A stretch of 64,000 nucleotides of DNA from Desmodus rotundus (lineage: Eukaryota > Chordata > Mammalia > Chiroptera > Phyllostomidae): the NCBI RefSeq assembly GCF_022682495.2, contig NC_071392.1, positions 81,174,797-81,238,796 on the forward strand. The letters run 5' to 3'. Of the stretch, positions 34,860-46,394 are shown piece after piece. Made by a program: the position numbers and the translations under genes. Each line of letters opens with the position of its first letter. Position 1 is the stretch's first letter. The notes beneath the pieces are model-generated. The model saw only the letters and a list, made by a program, of their open reading frames with translations, had not been told where the DNA came from and made no database searches.

Positions 34860-36440
34860 AGGGGCAACCCAAGCAAAGCACTAGGCACTTTCTGAGTGGA
34901 GAAAACAAACACCTGATTTCAGGAAAGTAAGCCAGAGAGAATTTTGAAAGCAGATCACTGCAAAACAGGCAGCTCTACAGAACAAAGGCTTTAAAACCTG
35001 CCCAGGGGTCTTCTGGAGTCTGTCACTAAGTAAGAAGCTCGGGTGCCGAGGGTGACAGTCCATGAAGCCAGACAACGAATGTCAAAGAAGCTGAAAACTT
35101 AACAATTCCCAGAGCTCACACAGAGTTGGGACACATTCAAGTTCACACAGAGGAGAAAACCTCCCTGTACCACAGGGGCCCGTCATAGAAATCTCAGACA
35201 GGTAACGCCTTAGGAGTATGGATGAAATAGCTGTGGATTCGAAGCTCCTAGAGATCTTTGCAGACAAACCTGGACAATATCAAGCTAACATGCAAGCAAC
35301 AATTGCTAGTCAAAACACAATTTCATCTACTACAAAGAGTTGGTGCACGGGCGGTTCATTGGTGGCATTTTCATACGCTATAAAGAAAGCAGTGAAACCC
35401 ACACACTCAACAACAATACAGCTACCAATCAAGTGTCATATTAAAAAAATCACCCGACATATAAATAAACAGGAAAATGTGACCCATAGCTGGGGAAAAA
35501 TTTTGTCAATAGAGACAGACTCAGAAAAAAGAGAACTAAAGCAATTAGCAGGTAAAAACTTGAAATACTATCAGAATATGATTAAGAATTAAAGGAAGAC
35601 ATGAACATAACCAGAAGGGAATTAGGAGATATAAAAAAAGAGGTAAGTGCTACTTCTGGTGATGAAAAATACAGTACTTAAAGTAAAAATGTGCTGAATG
35701 AGTTTAATAGCAGATTAGACACTGCAGAAAAAATATCAATAAGATTAAAGATCTCGCAACAGAACCACCAAAATGAAGGAGTAAGAGGAAAGAAATGAAA
35801 AAAAAAAACTGAACAGTGACTCAGTGAACTGTGGGAAAACATTATCAATTTAATAAACAAGTTGGAATTCAGGGAATGATAAAAAATATTTGAGGACTTA
35901 ATGGCTAAAACTTTTTCAAATTCGATGGACCCTCTAAATACACAAATTCAAAGAAACAACATTCAAATATTCAAACAGGACAGACACAAAATTACACCAT
36001 GGTAAACCATAATAATTTGCTGAAAAGTCAGTGATGAAGAAAAAACTGTTAAAGGCATCCAGAGAAAAAGGGAACAAAGAATCACCACAAACTTTCTATC
36101 ATAAACGCAAGCCATATAAAAATGGTATAATGTCATTAAAGTGATGAAAGGAACAAAAAAAACCCTGTCAACTGAAACTTCTCGGTCCTGAGAAGGTACC
36201 CTCCAAAAATAAAGATAAAATACTTTGTCAGACACAGAAAAACTGAGAGAGTTTGTAGCTGGCAGACAGGATGGACCACTTATAAATTGGTCCAAAGATG
36301 AGAAAACTCCGCAGGTTTTGTTTGGTCTTTGCTTTTGCTCTTGTTTTAAGAAAGAAAATGTGGATCCCAGACATGATATGGGAACGCCATGTTCATCACC
36401 GAAAAGAAAATGTTTTAGAATGGATTTCTAACTAGTTTTT
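34860..36440 (+). mobile_element. Old L1 (L1M/HAL1-like) 5' UTR and ORF1 region
   Basis: The first part resembles L1M 5' UTR. From about 35600 the sequence follows old L1 ORF1: GCTGAATGAGTTTAATAGCA, GATTAGACACTGCAGAAAAA, TGAACTGTGGGAAAACATTA, then GGCATCCAGAGAAAAAGGGA, AAAGTGATGAAAGGAACAAA and ATACTTTGTCAGACACAGAA. Numerous stops and indels are present. The 124-codon frame at 35218-35592 lies inside and is not an intact ORF1. Confidence 0.7.
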
Positions 36441-36444
36441 GCTT

Positions 36445-38190
36445 GTAGCAATTAGAAGAGAAAGTAGCAAAAGCAGCAGCCAGCATAAATTTAAAAAGTA
36501 TGAAGACATAGCAACCTCACCTCATTATTTTCCCTATTGGTTTACTTAAGAGGCAGAATAAGGATATGTGAAAAGCACGGCTTATCTTGATTTCCAAAGT
36601 GACCTTAACTAAGTCCCTCGAGATCCCCTCTGGGCAAGGTGGAAAAATGTATACATGATGATAATACACTTGAGTGTTTTCTTAGCTGATTAAGGATTCT
36701 AATCGAAAAGGTTGATAATGAAGAGGAAAAATTTAACAATAGAAGTTTGTAATTATTGAGAGGAAACAGAAAGTCCTAGAAGATATCAAATATTCTTTTA
36801 TAAGAGAAAAATATTTTGAGACTCATTAAAATATAGATTCGGGCAGAATAGACTGATGGAAAAAGCATTGATTAGAGAGTGAACTGCAGAAACACTGTCC
36901 TTCAGTAACTTTGGACTTTTCTATGTCACTATATTTCCCTGTGGCTTCATGTCTTCATCTATGGAAAAAAAAGTGTAGTTTTTAGACTTTAAAATCTCTA
37001 GAACCTTTATACTTTCAACGGTCTCTTTTCCTAATTTTCCATAGCCACAGATCTCTTCCGGTCTTGGAGATAATCCCAAGGGGAGAGCTAGGACCCCACA
37101 TAAACCTGGGACCTGCAGCATCACAACTCCAGAGACTTTGTTTGAATTTGAAACTCAATTTAGCATTTTATAATAACTTGTTCCTGCAAGGTTTTTCTGA
37201 AGTGGTTAAAAAAAAAAAACGTTTATAAACTCTAGATAAAGGCAAATCCTTTAATTAAACATGCTGTGTCTGCCTAGGTACACACTAGATAGAAAATTGA
37301 AAGGCTTTTAAATATTTAAGAGGGAGGAATATAAATTGGTAAGAGAATATTATTACAGAAGACAGGATGCATAAAGAATAGTCAAACAGAGATTAATTAT
37401 TTCTCTCCTCCCCCAAAATAGTAGACATTATTACCAATGATGATGAAGTTCAAGGCTTCGTCTTTGTCTCTCACTGACTCTTCTTTCTACAAGAGCTGCT
37501 TTCATTGACTTATATGGTATTTACTGGTAAAATATAAATGATGGGAGTTCTTATCACACACACACACACACAAGTACTGGTATTTCCAGAAGAGGCCTGT
37601 AAGCCTGAGAATGTAGCCAAGATGTGAAACCAAGCAAAGTAAAAGTATTAAAAAGGAGGCTTCTAAATATGGTGAGGATTAAATTGCTTAAAGAAAGACA
37701 TACTGAGAAAAATATTTGAGGCATATCAACACCTTGATTAGTTTCTGCATATTACTGGTTCTTAACTTGCAGTCTTATTAAACAAGACAAATGCACATAA
37801 TTACATTCTTATTTATCCTCAATACTACACAAACACTTTTAAAATATATTTTACAAATAAAAAAATTATCCTGAAAATGTTCCTGATTGGGAACTTCTAT
37901 CTAAGCGGCAGCACTTCCCCTTGTTACCAGATTTCACCTCGAACTCCACTGCCACTTCAAAGTAATAAAGTTTCAGCCTCCGGCTGATCATTTATGTATA
38001 AGAAACAGGAAGAATCGTGAATTTTATGACTTGGAATGTAAAACTAAGATTTCTTTAAAGTTCTTTAAGAGAGAACTTTTTGAATCCATTACAAGGCCCC
38101 AGGAGAAATGGTAACACTCAGAAGTCTGGCTATGAAGGGAGAAATAAGAATATCAGCTACCATAGTTCAGTGACTACACACCTGCGGGGG
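36445..38190. other. Mostly unassigned; possible MIR and a (CA)n tract
   Basis: AT-rich DNA. A MIR-like stretch at about 36850-36970 (AACTTTGGACTTTTCTATGT, CATGTCTTCATCTATGG) is weak. A (CA)n tract lies at 37555-37572. No gene recognised. Confidence 0.45.
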
Positions 38191-38194
38191 ATGC

Positions 38195-38850
38195 TTAAAT
38201 ATGTACCTCTAGCCCAGACCTCTACCCCGCGACACTGACCCACATGCCTCGCTGCCTGTTCACATTTCCACTCAGATGCTTCACAGGCAATTAGCATTCT
38301 GCAAAACGGAATTGTTTCCTCCCCCAAACCTTCTCTTCATCTATGTTCTCTGTCTCCTCTGAAAGGCCGCAAGGCATGATGTGACCGAGCAGGGTGGACG
38401 GTGCTGGAGCAGGTTGGTTTTGGGTTGGGATGGTGGGGAGTGGGTAACGTGATCTTACGTGCTAGTCATTGTGTTTTCCATGAACACAGCACGTTTCCTT
38501 TTCTTTAAGATATTTCACACCCGGTAAGAAATGCTGTGAAATGTGTCAAAAGATTTGTAGCTAATTTTATGTCGTATCAGGTATTGCATCTGTCACAATT
38601 CTAAAAGGGATGAATATTTTCCTCTTCTGGGATTTGTGATATAGTATGGCAATATTTGCAGATGCATTGTAATAAGACATAGAATTTAAAGAGGTTCCGG
38701 GGGGCATGGGTCACCATGTCCCTTGATTACAAGCTTACGATGCCACCACCACCTGCTACATGCTCCAAGACAGAAACCTCAGAGTTTTCCTAAACAACAC
38801 CTCCCATCTCATGATCAATCATCAACTACATTTGATCAGGCCTCTCAGTA
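38195..38850 (+). mobile_element. L2 LINE fragments
   Basis: 38240-38340 matches the L2 stretch CTGCCTGTTCACATTTCCAC, TCAGATGCTTCACAGGCAAT. 38740-38850 (AAGACAGAAACCTCAGAG, CAACACCTCCCATCTCATGA) continues the same consensus further on. The two pieces may be one copy with about 400 unassigned bases between. No frame is intact. Confidence 0.6.
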
Positions 38851-38854
38851 TCGA

Positions 38855-39365
38855 AAGGGGTCTGGGGGGAGGGTGGATTTTGTTCACTGAAACCTACTCC
38901 TGTCTTTTTGGCTACCGAAGTTTCTCAATCCCGTAAGCATAGACAAAAGGGTGGGAGGCCTAACAGAAAACAAGACTTCACATGGCAGCTATTTGCAATG
39001 CTCAGAGTATTCCGTGGCTTTCCACCTTCCAGGCAAAGGACTGGACTACGTTACCGCACCATCTTTTGAAATGAAGTCTTCCTTTGGACAATGAAATGTG
39101 AGGGGAAGTGACAAGTGACATGTATCAGTTCCCAGCAGGTCCTTTAAAAGCCAATGAGGGATTCATCACATCTTTATTTCTCACTTCTACGCTGATCTGG
39201 GAAGCATGTGCTGACATAAAACGTGAATGTCTCAGGTCCCTGAGCAATTGTGGTGAAAAGATTCCCCACCTGCTCACGTCGGACACAGACCACAAGCAAG
39301 AAATACACTTTTGATGTGTTAGGCTAACGAGCATTTAGGGTTTACCTATTTAGACAATATAAGCC
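38855..39365. other. No gene recognised
   Basis: No named repeat or convincing coding region. Short opposite-strand frames at 39108-39334 are shadows of each other. Confidence 0.5.
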
Positions 39366-39368
39366 AGT

Positions 39369-39840
39369 CTATCCTGACTGATATTTGTCATTTAACTGAC
39401 AGTCGAGCAAATACCTAACAATTTTCTCCCTCCTAGACTCCAAGGAGAATTTCCCAGATGAAATTAGGTTGAAGAACAGTAGCTCAAGTGAAGTCTCTCG
39501 ATTTTTTGCCCATTTAGTGTCAAATGCCTGGGACTGCGGAGGGAACTGTTTCCATCTGACAAAGAAGGACAGGTCCACGCCTGTGTCTCCAATCAGCTTC
39601 CTCCAAACCATGCAACAGGACTCCTCTGGGAACATTTCATCAGAGTCTTTGTGGTTAATTGATGCCTCGTGCCTTCTCCCACACCTCAGCACTGGGGCCC
39701 ATGTGTCCAGGCTTGTCTGTGAAGAAATAGAACACTGACTTGCCCTCCAAAGGGGCCTTGAATTCAGTGATCTGCATGACATTTGCTGGCTTGTCCCTGG
39801 AGACCAGGCTGTCATGTTATGGATGCAGAAAGTGGGATAT
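39369..39840 (-). pseudogene. Unidentified coding-like segment, frame-disrupted
   Basis: The longest frame of the window (148 codons, 39815-39369) sits here. On the same strand a different frame reads without stops from about 39835 to 39665 (PANVMQITEFKAPLEGKSVF, YFFTDKPGHMGPSAEVWEKA), then stops, while the 148-codon frame continues with HKDSDEMFPEESCCMVWRKL and IGDTGVDLSFFVRWKQFP. Both read like plausible protein, which suggests a decayed gene copy with one or more frameshifts. I cannot identify the parent, and no poly(A) or target-site duplication is evident. An ancient retrocopy or exon remnant is inference only. Confidence 0.3.
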
Positions 39841-39844
39841 TAAG

Positions 39845-40175
39845 TCATACCACAGCTCTTGTTTGTTAAGGCATCATAACTTCAAACATATAAATGTGGT
39901 TCACTTAATATCTTAGGCTTTGACCATAATGTCAGCCACTCCTTTGTCAGGAAGAACTTAGAAAGTTGTGAGAGGAGATGTATTGGAAATGTGGGTGGAA
40001 AGTTCCTTCCTTCCTATAGGAAAGGTAGATTCTTAAAGATGTGGGTAATTCTTCCGCCTTCAGATCTCTCTCCCTACTTTATTGGCGTTTCTCTATCCTT
40101 ACTTCCACTAGCAGGGTTCAGGCCAACATGTTCCCCCATTTGGATTATACCAACAGAACGCTATGAGGCTACCTG
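39845..40175. other. No gene recognised
   Basis: No feature supported. Confidence 0.5.
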
Positions 40176-40179
40176 ACTA

Positions 40180-40620
40180 TAGCTGTCTTCTTCAGTCAGC
40201 CTTCCGTATGACAACCCAAGTGATATTTTTCCAAAAATACAAAGCAAAACCTTCAGGATCTTGCTTAAAATCTTCAATGCTTTCTCACTGCTCTACGGGT
40301 AAGGTCCAAGAATGCCTATTGTGGCCTACAGGAGTCTGCAACGTCTGGTGGTTCCTCTACTCCTTTGCCTCGTCTTGCCCTCCTCATCTCACTATCTATT
40401 GCACCCACACAGAATTGATTCTAATCATTCCTCAGTGCTCTCTTCCCTGTTGCCTCTGGGCAAGTGCATGGACCATTCCACTTTCTAAAACAATCTTCCC
40501 TGTCTTTGTCAACTGACGAGGGTCTACTAGCTCTTCAAGTTTCGAATTCAAATGCCTTTTTAAATGCCCAACTAATGCAGGTCAACTGCTCTATGCACAA
40601 ATTATGGAAAAATGATCCTG
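40180..40620 (+). mobile_element. L2 LINE 3' region
   Basis: The L2 order is clear: CCAAAAATACAAAGCAAAAC, GCTTAAAATCTTCAATGCTT, GGGTAAGGTCCAAGAATGCC, CTCTTCCCTGTTGCCTCTGG, CAAGTGCATGGACCATTCCA and TTCGAATTCAAATGCC. It is diverged with no open frame of note. Confidence 0.85.
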
Positions 40621-40624
40621 GTGC

Positions 40625-41495
40625 CAACTCACCTTGAACAGCTCTATTTGCCCCGCCCTGACTGCTGTCCTGTGACACCTAGAAGCAATAGGTGATCTAG
40701 AATTTAGAGGGAAACGCGATTCGTCTTTCCTAACGTTGTATAGTCATGGGATGGCAGACGCTACCTGAGAGTATTGCCTATGGAGATAAATGTCAGGAAG
40801 GCCCATTTCAGTTTTGTAAGTACAGGTCGTAGCCTAATGGGGTCCCCAGGAGGCCCATGCCCAGGATCCACACAGGGAATTTTGGTGAGGGTCCTATAAT
40901 AATAAACAACCAATATTTTTCTAGTCTTAAGTACTCCTTAACTCCCTGAATCTAATACTTTCTCCCCAACTCCCTAACTTATGCCTCCAGATTTTTTCTC
41001 TCCACTGGCTTTTCCTCCTGATCTAAAAAAACATACTCATGTTATCATAAGGGAATTATTTTACTTAATTTGTTGATGTTTAAGTCATTGTCTCTATTCT
41101 CTGTCTCCTGCCTCTTGTTTCCGCCCTCCTTGATAAAATAGGCTAGACCAATTACCCTCACTCACTCGACATTCACTCAGTTCTCAGCCAAAGAACGGTC
41201 TGATCTTACCGGTCAGATCTGAATGGTCTGAGCTAAGAGCTTGTGATTCAAAGTGACCCGCAGTGGTCAGGAAACTTCCTGTTAGTCAGAGACAATGACA
41301 TGTTCCCTGTCACTGTCTTACATGATCTCCTCACAGTATATGATTGTGTTAATATCTCCTTGAAACTCTCTTTCTCTTTTCTAACTCCAAAGAGCAATAC
41401 ATTTTGACTCTACTTCCTTTCATGCTATTTCTCCTGAAAAAGTCATTTTCCACTTTTTGAAAAAAATTTTTACATTCTCATTTTTTGCATTATCT
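40625..41495. other. No gene recognised
   Basis: Mixed-composition DNA without an assignable gene or repeat. Confidence 0.5.
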
Positions 41496-41511
41496 CTTAA
41501 ATAAGTTCTTT

Positions 41512-41718
41512 TTTAAAAAAAAGATTTTATTTATTTATTTTTAGAGAGAGGGAAAGAGAAGGAGAAAGAGAGGGAGAGAAACATCAATGTGTGGTTGCCT
41601 CTTACGTGCTCCCTACTGGGGCCCTGGCCCACAACCCATGCATGTGCCCTGACGTGGAATTGAACTGGCGACCCTTTGGTTTGCAGACCATCGCTCAATT
41701 CACTAAGCTACACCAGGC
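41512..41718 (-). mobile_element. VES SINE (bat), minus strand, with target-site duplication
   Basis: The reverse complement of the VES consensus: T-rich tail side with GATTTTATTTATTTATTTTT, a GAGAGAGGGAAAGAG body, AACATCAATGTGTGGTTGCC, GAACTGGCGACCCTTTGGTT and CACTAAGCTACACCAGGC at the head. TAAATAAGTTCTTT at 41498-41511 recurs exactly at 41719-41732. Confidence 0.96.
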
Positions 41719-41810
41719 TAAATAAGTTCTTTAAAGAGCCTCATGATTGTATTTCCAGCCACAACTCAGTTAATTTTTAAAATATTTACTGTATGATGAG
41801 CACTGGGCTA

Positions 41811-41845
41811 GAATTAAGACTGTAAGCATGAATTAAGACTGTAAG
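41811..41845. repeat. 19-bp-period tandem duplication
   Basis: GAATTAAGACTGTAAG occurs at 41811-41826 and again at 41830-41845, three bases before the mariner element. Confidence 0.85.
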
Positions 41846-41848
41846 ATA

Positions 41849-42516
41849 TGAGGTCTGTCCAGAAGGTATCAAGCCATGTGATACGAAAATGTTTATTGAA
41901 GAAGAAGAAACACAGTACATAGGACAGTGATGCCTCAGTCCCCTTCAAAGTAGGTACCTTGTGACCTCACACAGTTCTCCCAATCACCATCAGCTGCCCT
42001 GCTGGATTTTCCTGACTCTTATCAATGACAGTCTGAAATCTCTTCCCTTTCAAAGGTGATTTTAGTTTTGCAAAAGGTCAGAAGTCACAGGGTGCCAAAT
42101 CTGGGCTGTAGATGGGCTGAGTCATCGGGTGATTTGATGTTTTGCTAAAAACTCTGCACGAGACATGATGCATGAGCGGGCATGTTATCATGATGAAGCT
42201 GCCCAGAACCAGTTGCCCATAGCTGCAGCCTTCTGAATCATCCAAATAGTTTCTGTTGAGGAATGTTCAAGCTTAATGCAAAATTTGATACAGATTCGTT
42301 GCTCTACTGGCTCAGTCAATTTGAATGTGTTGGCCACACAATACACATGCTCACTCAATGGCATCTACTGCCCCCACACTGACTAGTACAGTGAAGTCAT
42401 CATTGTTCATGCACATACATTCCAGTCCACTCTCCTTGGCTGCCAAGTTACATCAATGATGCTCAAAACCCTCTCATTATATTAACAATGGCCGGACTTT
42501 TTCTGGACAGACCTCA
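41849..42516 (-). mobile_element. Internally deleted mariner transposon, copy 1
   Basis: A TA (41847-41848) precedes terminal inverted repeats TGAGGTCTGTCCAG and its complement CTGGACAGACCTCA. Only the 3' side TA has decayed to TG. On the minus strand a truncated transposase can be followed: an N-terminal start region, a jump, then HDNMPAHASCLVQSFL and SPDLAPCDFWPF. These are the second and third acidic sites of the mariner DD34D catalytic triad. The segment with the first aspartate and much of the DNA-binding domain is missing, and frameshifts are present. It is a non-autonomous copy of about 668 bp. Confidence 0.92.
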
Positions 42517-42529
42517 TGGGCAGAGGTCT

Positions 42530-42770
42530 GTGGACACTGGCTCCAGAGGATCTGATGCACTAGGTCTAAAATGAGATGTGAGATCTGCCTTTTGAGCAAG
42601 GGTCCCAGGTTACTTGGTGGATTCAAGAAATACTGGTCTGGAACAGTAGTCCTTTAGTGTACCCAAGCATCATGTGAGGAGCCTGTCAAAACAGCAGATT
42701 TCTGGGTTCTGTTCTCCTATAGTCACGTTTAATAAGATTCAGAGAGAATTTTAAACAAGCACCTAAGCTA
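42530..42770 (+). repeat. Two MER5-like hAT fragments
   Basis: 42536-42640 (GGATCTGATGCACTAGGTCT, GGTCCCAGGTTACTTGG) resembles the right half of MER5A. 42625-42770 (AACAGTAGTCCTTTAGTGTA, TGAGGAGCCTGTCAAAACAG, AGATTTCTGGGTTCTG) resembles a second copy from its left end. Both are diverged. Confidence 0.6.
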
Positions 42771-42996
42771 TTCTTCTATAAAGTGTATGAAGACAGTTCT
42801 ATAAGAACACGGATCTAACGAGACAGTTGTAGAAAAACAAGTGGCAAAAACATACAGTGAGAATAGACAAATATTTTGTTTCCTATGGTCCTGTTGGGTT
42901 CTCTGCCTTTCCCCTCCTAGAAGCTTTGCATTGAGATCTTCCAGCAGGACTGAGTTAGTATATGGGAACCCAAGGCCCTTAGCTGATACCGAGAGT

Positions 42997-43022
42997 ATTA
43001 GCTTGCAAGCTTGCAAGCTAAT
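42997..43022. repeat. Perfect 26-bp palindrome
   Basis: Bases 42997-43022 equal their own reverse complement (13-base arm ATTAGCTTGCAAG, no spacer). It is built from two overlapping GCTTGCAAGC-like units around a central AAGCTT. Checked base by base. No transposon boundary is apparent. Confidence 0.9.
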
Positions 43023-43024
43023 CT

Positions 43025-43895
43025 ATCTAAACTAGCATGAAAAGGCCTTTTTTCCAGCCTGAAAGCTTCCACTGTAATTTAATCTTCTGTGGACCGCCTC
43101 CCCCTTCCATCCACCTTATAAATATGCAGAGTGGCGAAAGCAGAGTCCCTGTCCTGGAGCTCACCTATGTGCGTCCGGCTGTGCCTGGCTAAAGCACCCC
43201 TCCCTGTGGCATAGTGAAGGCCTGGATTACATATACTCAGCTATTTACCTGCCTGTAAACGTCACTCATGAACCTTACCAGGTGTATTGCTAGTGGTGTG
43301 TGTTCCTGCCAGCCACAATGGACATACCGCATTGTGTAGCCATGGGGTTTTAAGGAATCAATGAGTTACAATAAGCCATCCTGGTAGTGGGACATCCTCC
43401 TGGTGACGGTTGCAGATCACCAAGATGGCTGGTGACCAGGTGACCATAATCACTAAGCCACAATCCTCTTAGAGTGTCCAGGTCACTTATCAGACTAAAA
43501 TTCCTCCTACCCAGTAATTGTGGCTTTCATAAACTATCGTATCTATAGATTCACCATATCATTAAAGACCAAAAGTAAAAAGGATTATTTGGAAATTCTA
43601 GAGGAGTGTATTAGCCTCAGGCTAAAAACAGACAGACAGTCAAATGTAATGAGGCTGCTAGTAGCCAAGGGAAAGGGGCTGCTGGCCTCATCAGAGCCTG
43701 GGAAGATGCTGCAGGAGGGCTTGCACCCATACAGACAAAGAAACTTACTCTACGGCAGCTACTCCTGTAGGTCAGTAAGGCAGATGGGAACACAGCGATT
43801 CTGGCCTCTACCGAGACCCGGAACAGAGTTAAGAGAGATGCAGAAACAAGCTCAGCAAATCAAAGCAGAATCAGGGCCTGGGGCCTCACCCTAGG
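43025..43895. other. No gene recognised
   Basis: Contains a 124-codon frame (43520-43894) with no recognisable domain. The stretch may belong to an old LTR element together with 43900-44170, but I cannot show this. Confidence 0.4.
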
Positions 43896-43899
43896 ACCT

Positions 43900-44170
43900 G
43901 TTTCCCATTGTTCATCTCAGGCTCAATTTCCCACTCCCCACCCCAAGGGGAGGCCTTATATAAGGCTTTATATATTGGACCTTATAAAGCTGTGGCTGGT
44001 TCATGTATCTGGCCTGCCTTGCTATTCTTTTGTTAGACTGTATAATTGAGTTGCACTTTCTGAGTTCCTGAGACCCAGCACTAGTGAGAAGACAGGTTAG
44101 TTGAATGAAATCATTCTGACCCCTGCTGATGGGATCCTATTACATTTGGCCAGGGGCATTGCTGAGAAAT
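43900..44170 (+). mobile_element. Possible ERV LTR 3' part
   Basis: A TATA-like region (CCTTATATAAGGC) is followed about 120 bases later by GTTCCTGAGACCCAGCACTA and ends near ATTACATTTGGCC, reminiscent of a U5 end with a primer-binding-like TGGCC. This is a weak structural resemblance, not a family match. Confidence 0.25.
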
Positions 44171-44174
44171 GACT

Positions 44175-44640
44175 GTAATCCTAAAACTTGTCACAGTCAA
44201 GCAATTGGAACAATACCACTTTCCAAGAGTAGAGAAATAAATTAGTCTCCATAGAATAAACTTAATCCAGGCAGGGGTGTTATACAACACTGTTTCCCAG
44301 CATAACAACCTTATTTATCTAGTTTTAAAAAGTCACCAGTACCTCACTGTGGCTTGTCAGTTCTATTCAAAGAAGTGTCCACTCTTGTTCCCATGGTGAC
44401 ATGTGTCATGAAGGTGTCTTAACCCATCACATTTGTTACTGGCACTTGGGGACCAGCTTTTTTCTCCAGCTGCCCCACAGAGAAGAGTGGACTAAGTGTG
44501 CCTTGTTTAGGCAAAGAACATCCCGGGTGCCATGACCATCCAGAGTTCCGCAGCCGTGACAAGGCAGTGGGGGGTTGGGGAAGAGCAGTATAATGTGAGT
44601 TGCTTGTTGGAGTGCAAACATGCCATTATACTGCTTTTAA
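44175..44640. other. No gene recognised
   Basis: No feature supported. Confidence 0.5.
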
Positions 44641-44644
44641 AAAA

Positions 44645-44880
44645 TTCATCGTTTGAAATTTTTTAACATAATACAAAAGAGGAAGGTAGTATATTAAACC
44701 ACCATATATACATCCTATAATACAAACATATCTATTCTTAATATCAGCATTTATCAACATCCTGACATTCTTGTTTCATGTATACTACCGTGTTTTTTTC
44801 CTGACAGCATTTTAAGCAAATTTCAGATTAATATTCATAACATTTTTAGAATGGCACCACTAAGGAAGCTGCTTGCATTT
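44645..44880 (-). mobile_element. Old L1 3' end fragment, antisense
   Basis: TTATCAACATCCTGACATTC, TTGTTTCATGTATACTACC and GACAGCATTTTAAGCAAATT, with TCAGATTAATATTCAT, resemble the reverse complement of an old L1 3' end. Diverged. Confidence 0.45.
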
Positions 44881-44884
44881 GCAT

Positions 44885-45685
44885 GCCATTTAAGCATCAT
44901 CAACTAAGGATGGATGGACCTTTTCTCAGGACAAAAACCCACGGCCCTCTAGAGAACACATGGGCATTAGCTCAAAATGACATTCCCCAGCTTATTGAGT
45001 GCCAGCTGCTGGGCCTACAATGGCCACCTAAAACGAACGTGACTCAACACCCAACTGGCCTCCTAAGAGGTTGGATGTGGCACACTGCGTGTGTGGCAGT
45101 TTTACTAGAGCCAAGTCATCACACAGGGGACCATGACCCAAGCGACCCCTGAAGCAAGAACTGGAAATGTTGCAGGTACCAGTAAAGTGAGCCATGTCCT
45201 TCCCCTCCACTGGACCTTTCAGAGCCCACGTGATCCTCCTTGCCTGGGAACAGTCTTAAAGATGACCGGTGCACTTACCTGGGGGATGGTAAATACTCAC
45301 TGGCCCTCATTCCTGGAATTGGAGGATTTCTGCCCTCTGCTGACCAGTCCCCACACTTTGAACTGCCAACCTATCCTGAAGTCCCATAGTCCCCTCCCAG
45401 TGGAGATTTCCCAACTTTCTGAATTAACATTCCCATTCTTCAGTGGGACATATCTGAACCCAAGTCCATGATTTAAAAGAGCTCCCCCCAGATTCTGTAT
45501 ACAATGAGGGTCTATTAAGAGCAAAGCCTGATCCTGCTTTTATCTTATGTCTGTTGTTGTTGCAATAATGCCAAGACTTGCCTATTTTCATAGCTATAGG
45601 GATGCATTTGTACCTGAATGTGAGTGTGGCTATGCATGAGCAAAGTCCTGGACTCAATATACAGCATTCTCCAGAGATGGATTTT
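44885..45685. other. No gene recognised
   Basis: Several 60-112 codon frames on both strands overlap here (for example 45133-45471) in moderately GC-rich DNA, none with recognisable features. A short stretch at 45277 resembling the U1 snRNA 5' end was considered and rejected. Confidence 0.45.
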
Positions 45686-45689
45686 AACC

Positions 45690-46390
45690 TCTCTTTTGGG
45701 TCTTAGGCCTTGAGCTGCCCTTCCCCTCTCTGTCTGAGAGCTCCTGTAAAACATCAGCTTTTGTTCGCACAGACTCCTGTGTGGAATACCTCCCCACTCC
45801 ATGTCTGCACATCACATCTTATTGATTTTTGCAGGCCCAGGACAAATGTTGCCTCATGCTCCCTTCTCGGGCCTCCTATGGAACTTAGTTGTATTTCCTT
45901 TAGGCCACATTCTTCCTTGTATCATAGTCATTCATACTTGTGCCAGACTTTTAACAATCTTGTGTGAGAAACTGAACTGTATGAGACTGAGCTCTGGGAA
46001 AGAAGCATCAACAAGAAAATGCCTGCCCCTATGGAGACCAGGGCTCCACAATTAACAACCGCGGGTGTAGGGCAAGGCGAGGTCTCTGATAGGAATATGT
46101 CAGGGGTGATGTGAGAGAGCAGAAGAAGGGGCAGCTGCTATGGTTGACCTTATCTTTAAAGGCCTCAGGAAGAAGTGATTCTTGAACAGAGACTGAAGGA
46201 TGCACAGACGTTCCTACATAGCTAAGAGAGAGGAAGATAATGCCAACCGAAGTATATTACTATTTTGCCGTCTGTTATCAAATTGTGAGCTCCTTGAAGA
46301 CAGGAATTATCCCAATTTTTAAGGTCTCGGCACTTTTGTGCCTGTCATAAAGGATAGTTTCAATAAATATGTATTGTCTGAAGGAGACTT
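45690..46390 (+). mobile_element. L2 LINE fragments and 3' tail
   Basis: 45780-45990 resembles the L2 region on improper protein/pyrimidine-rich stretch (GACAAATGTTGCCTCATGCT, CCCTTCTCGGGCC). 46265-46390 carries the L2 3' phrase TGTGAGCTCCTTGAAGACAG, GAATTATCCC, then CAATAAATATGTATTGTCTG. The intervening 46050-46260 is unassigned. Confidence 0.6.
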
Positions 46391-46394
46391 TTAG

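Noticed and set aside
45270..45300. U1 snRNA-like CACTTACCTGGGGGATGG
   Set aside because: Similarity stops after about a dozen bases and does not continue into U1 stem-loops.
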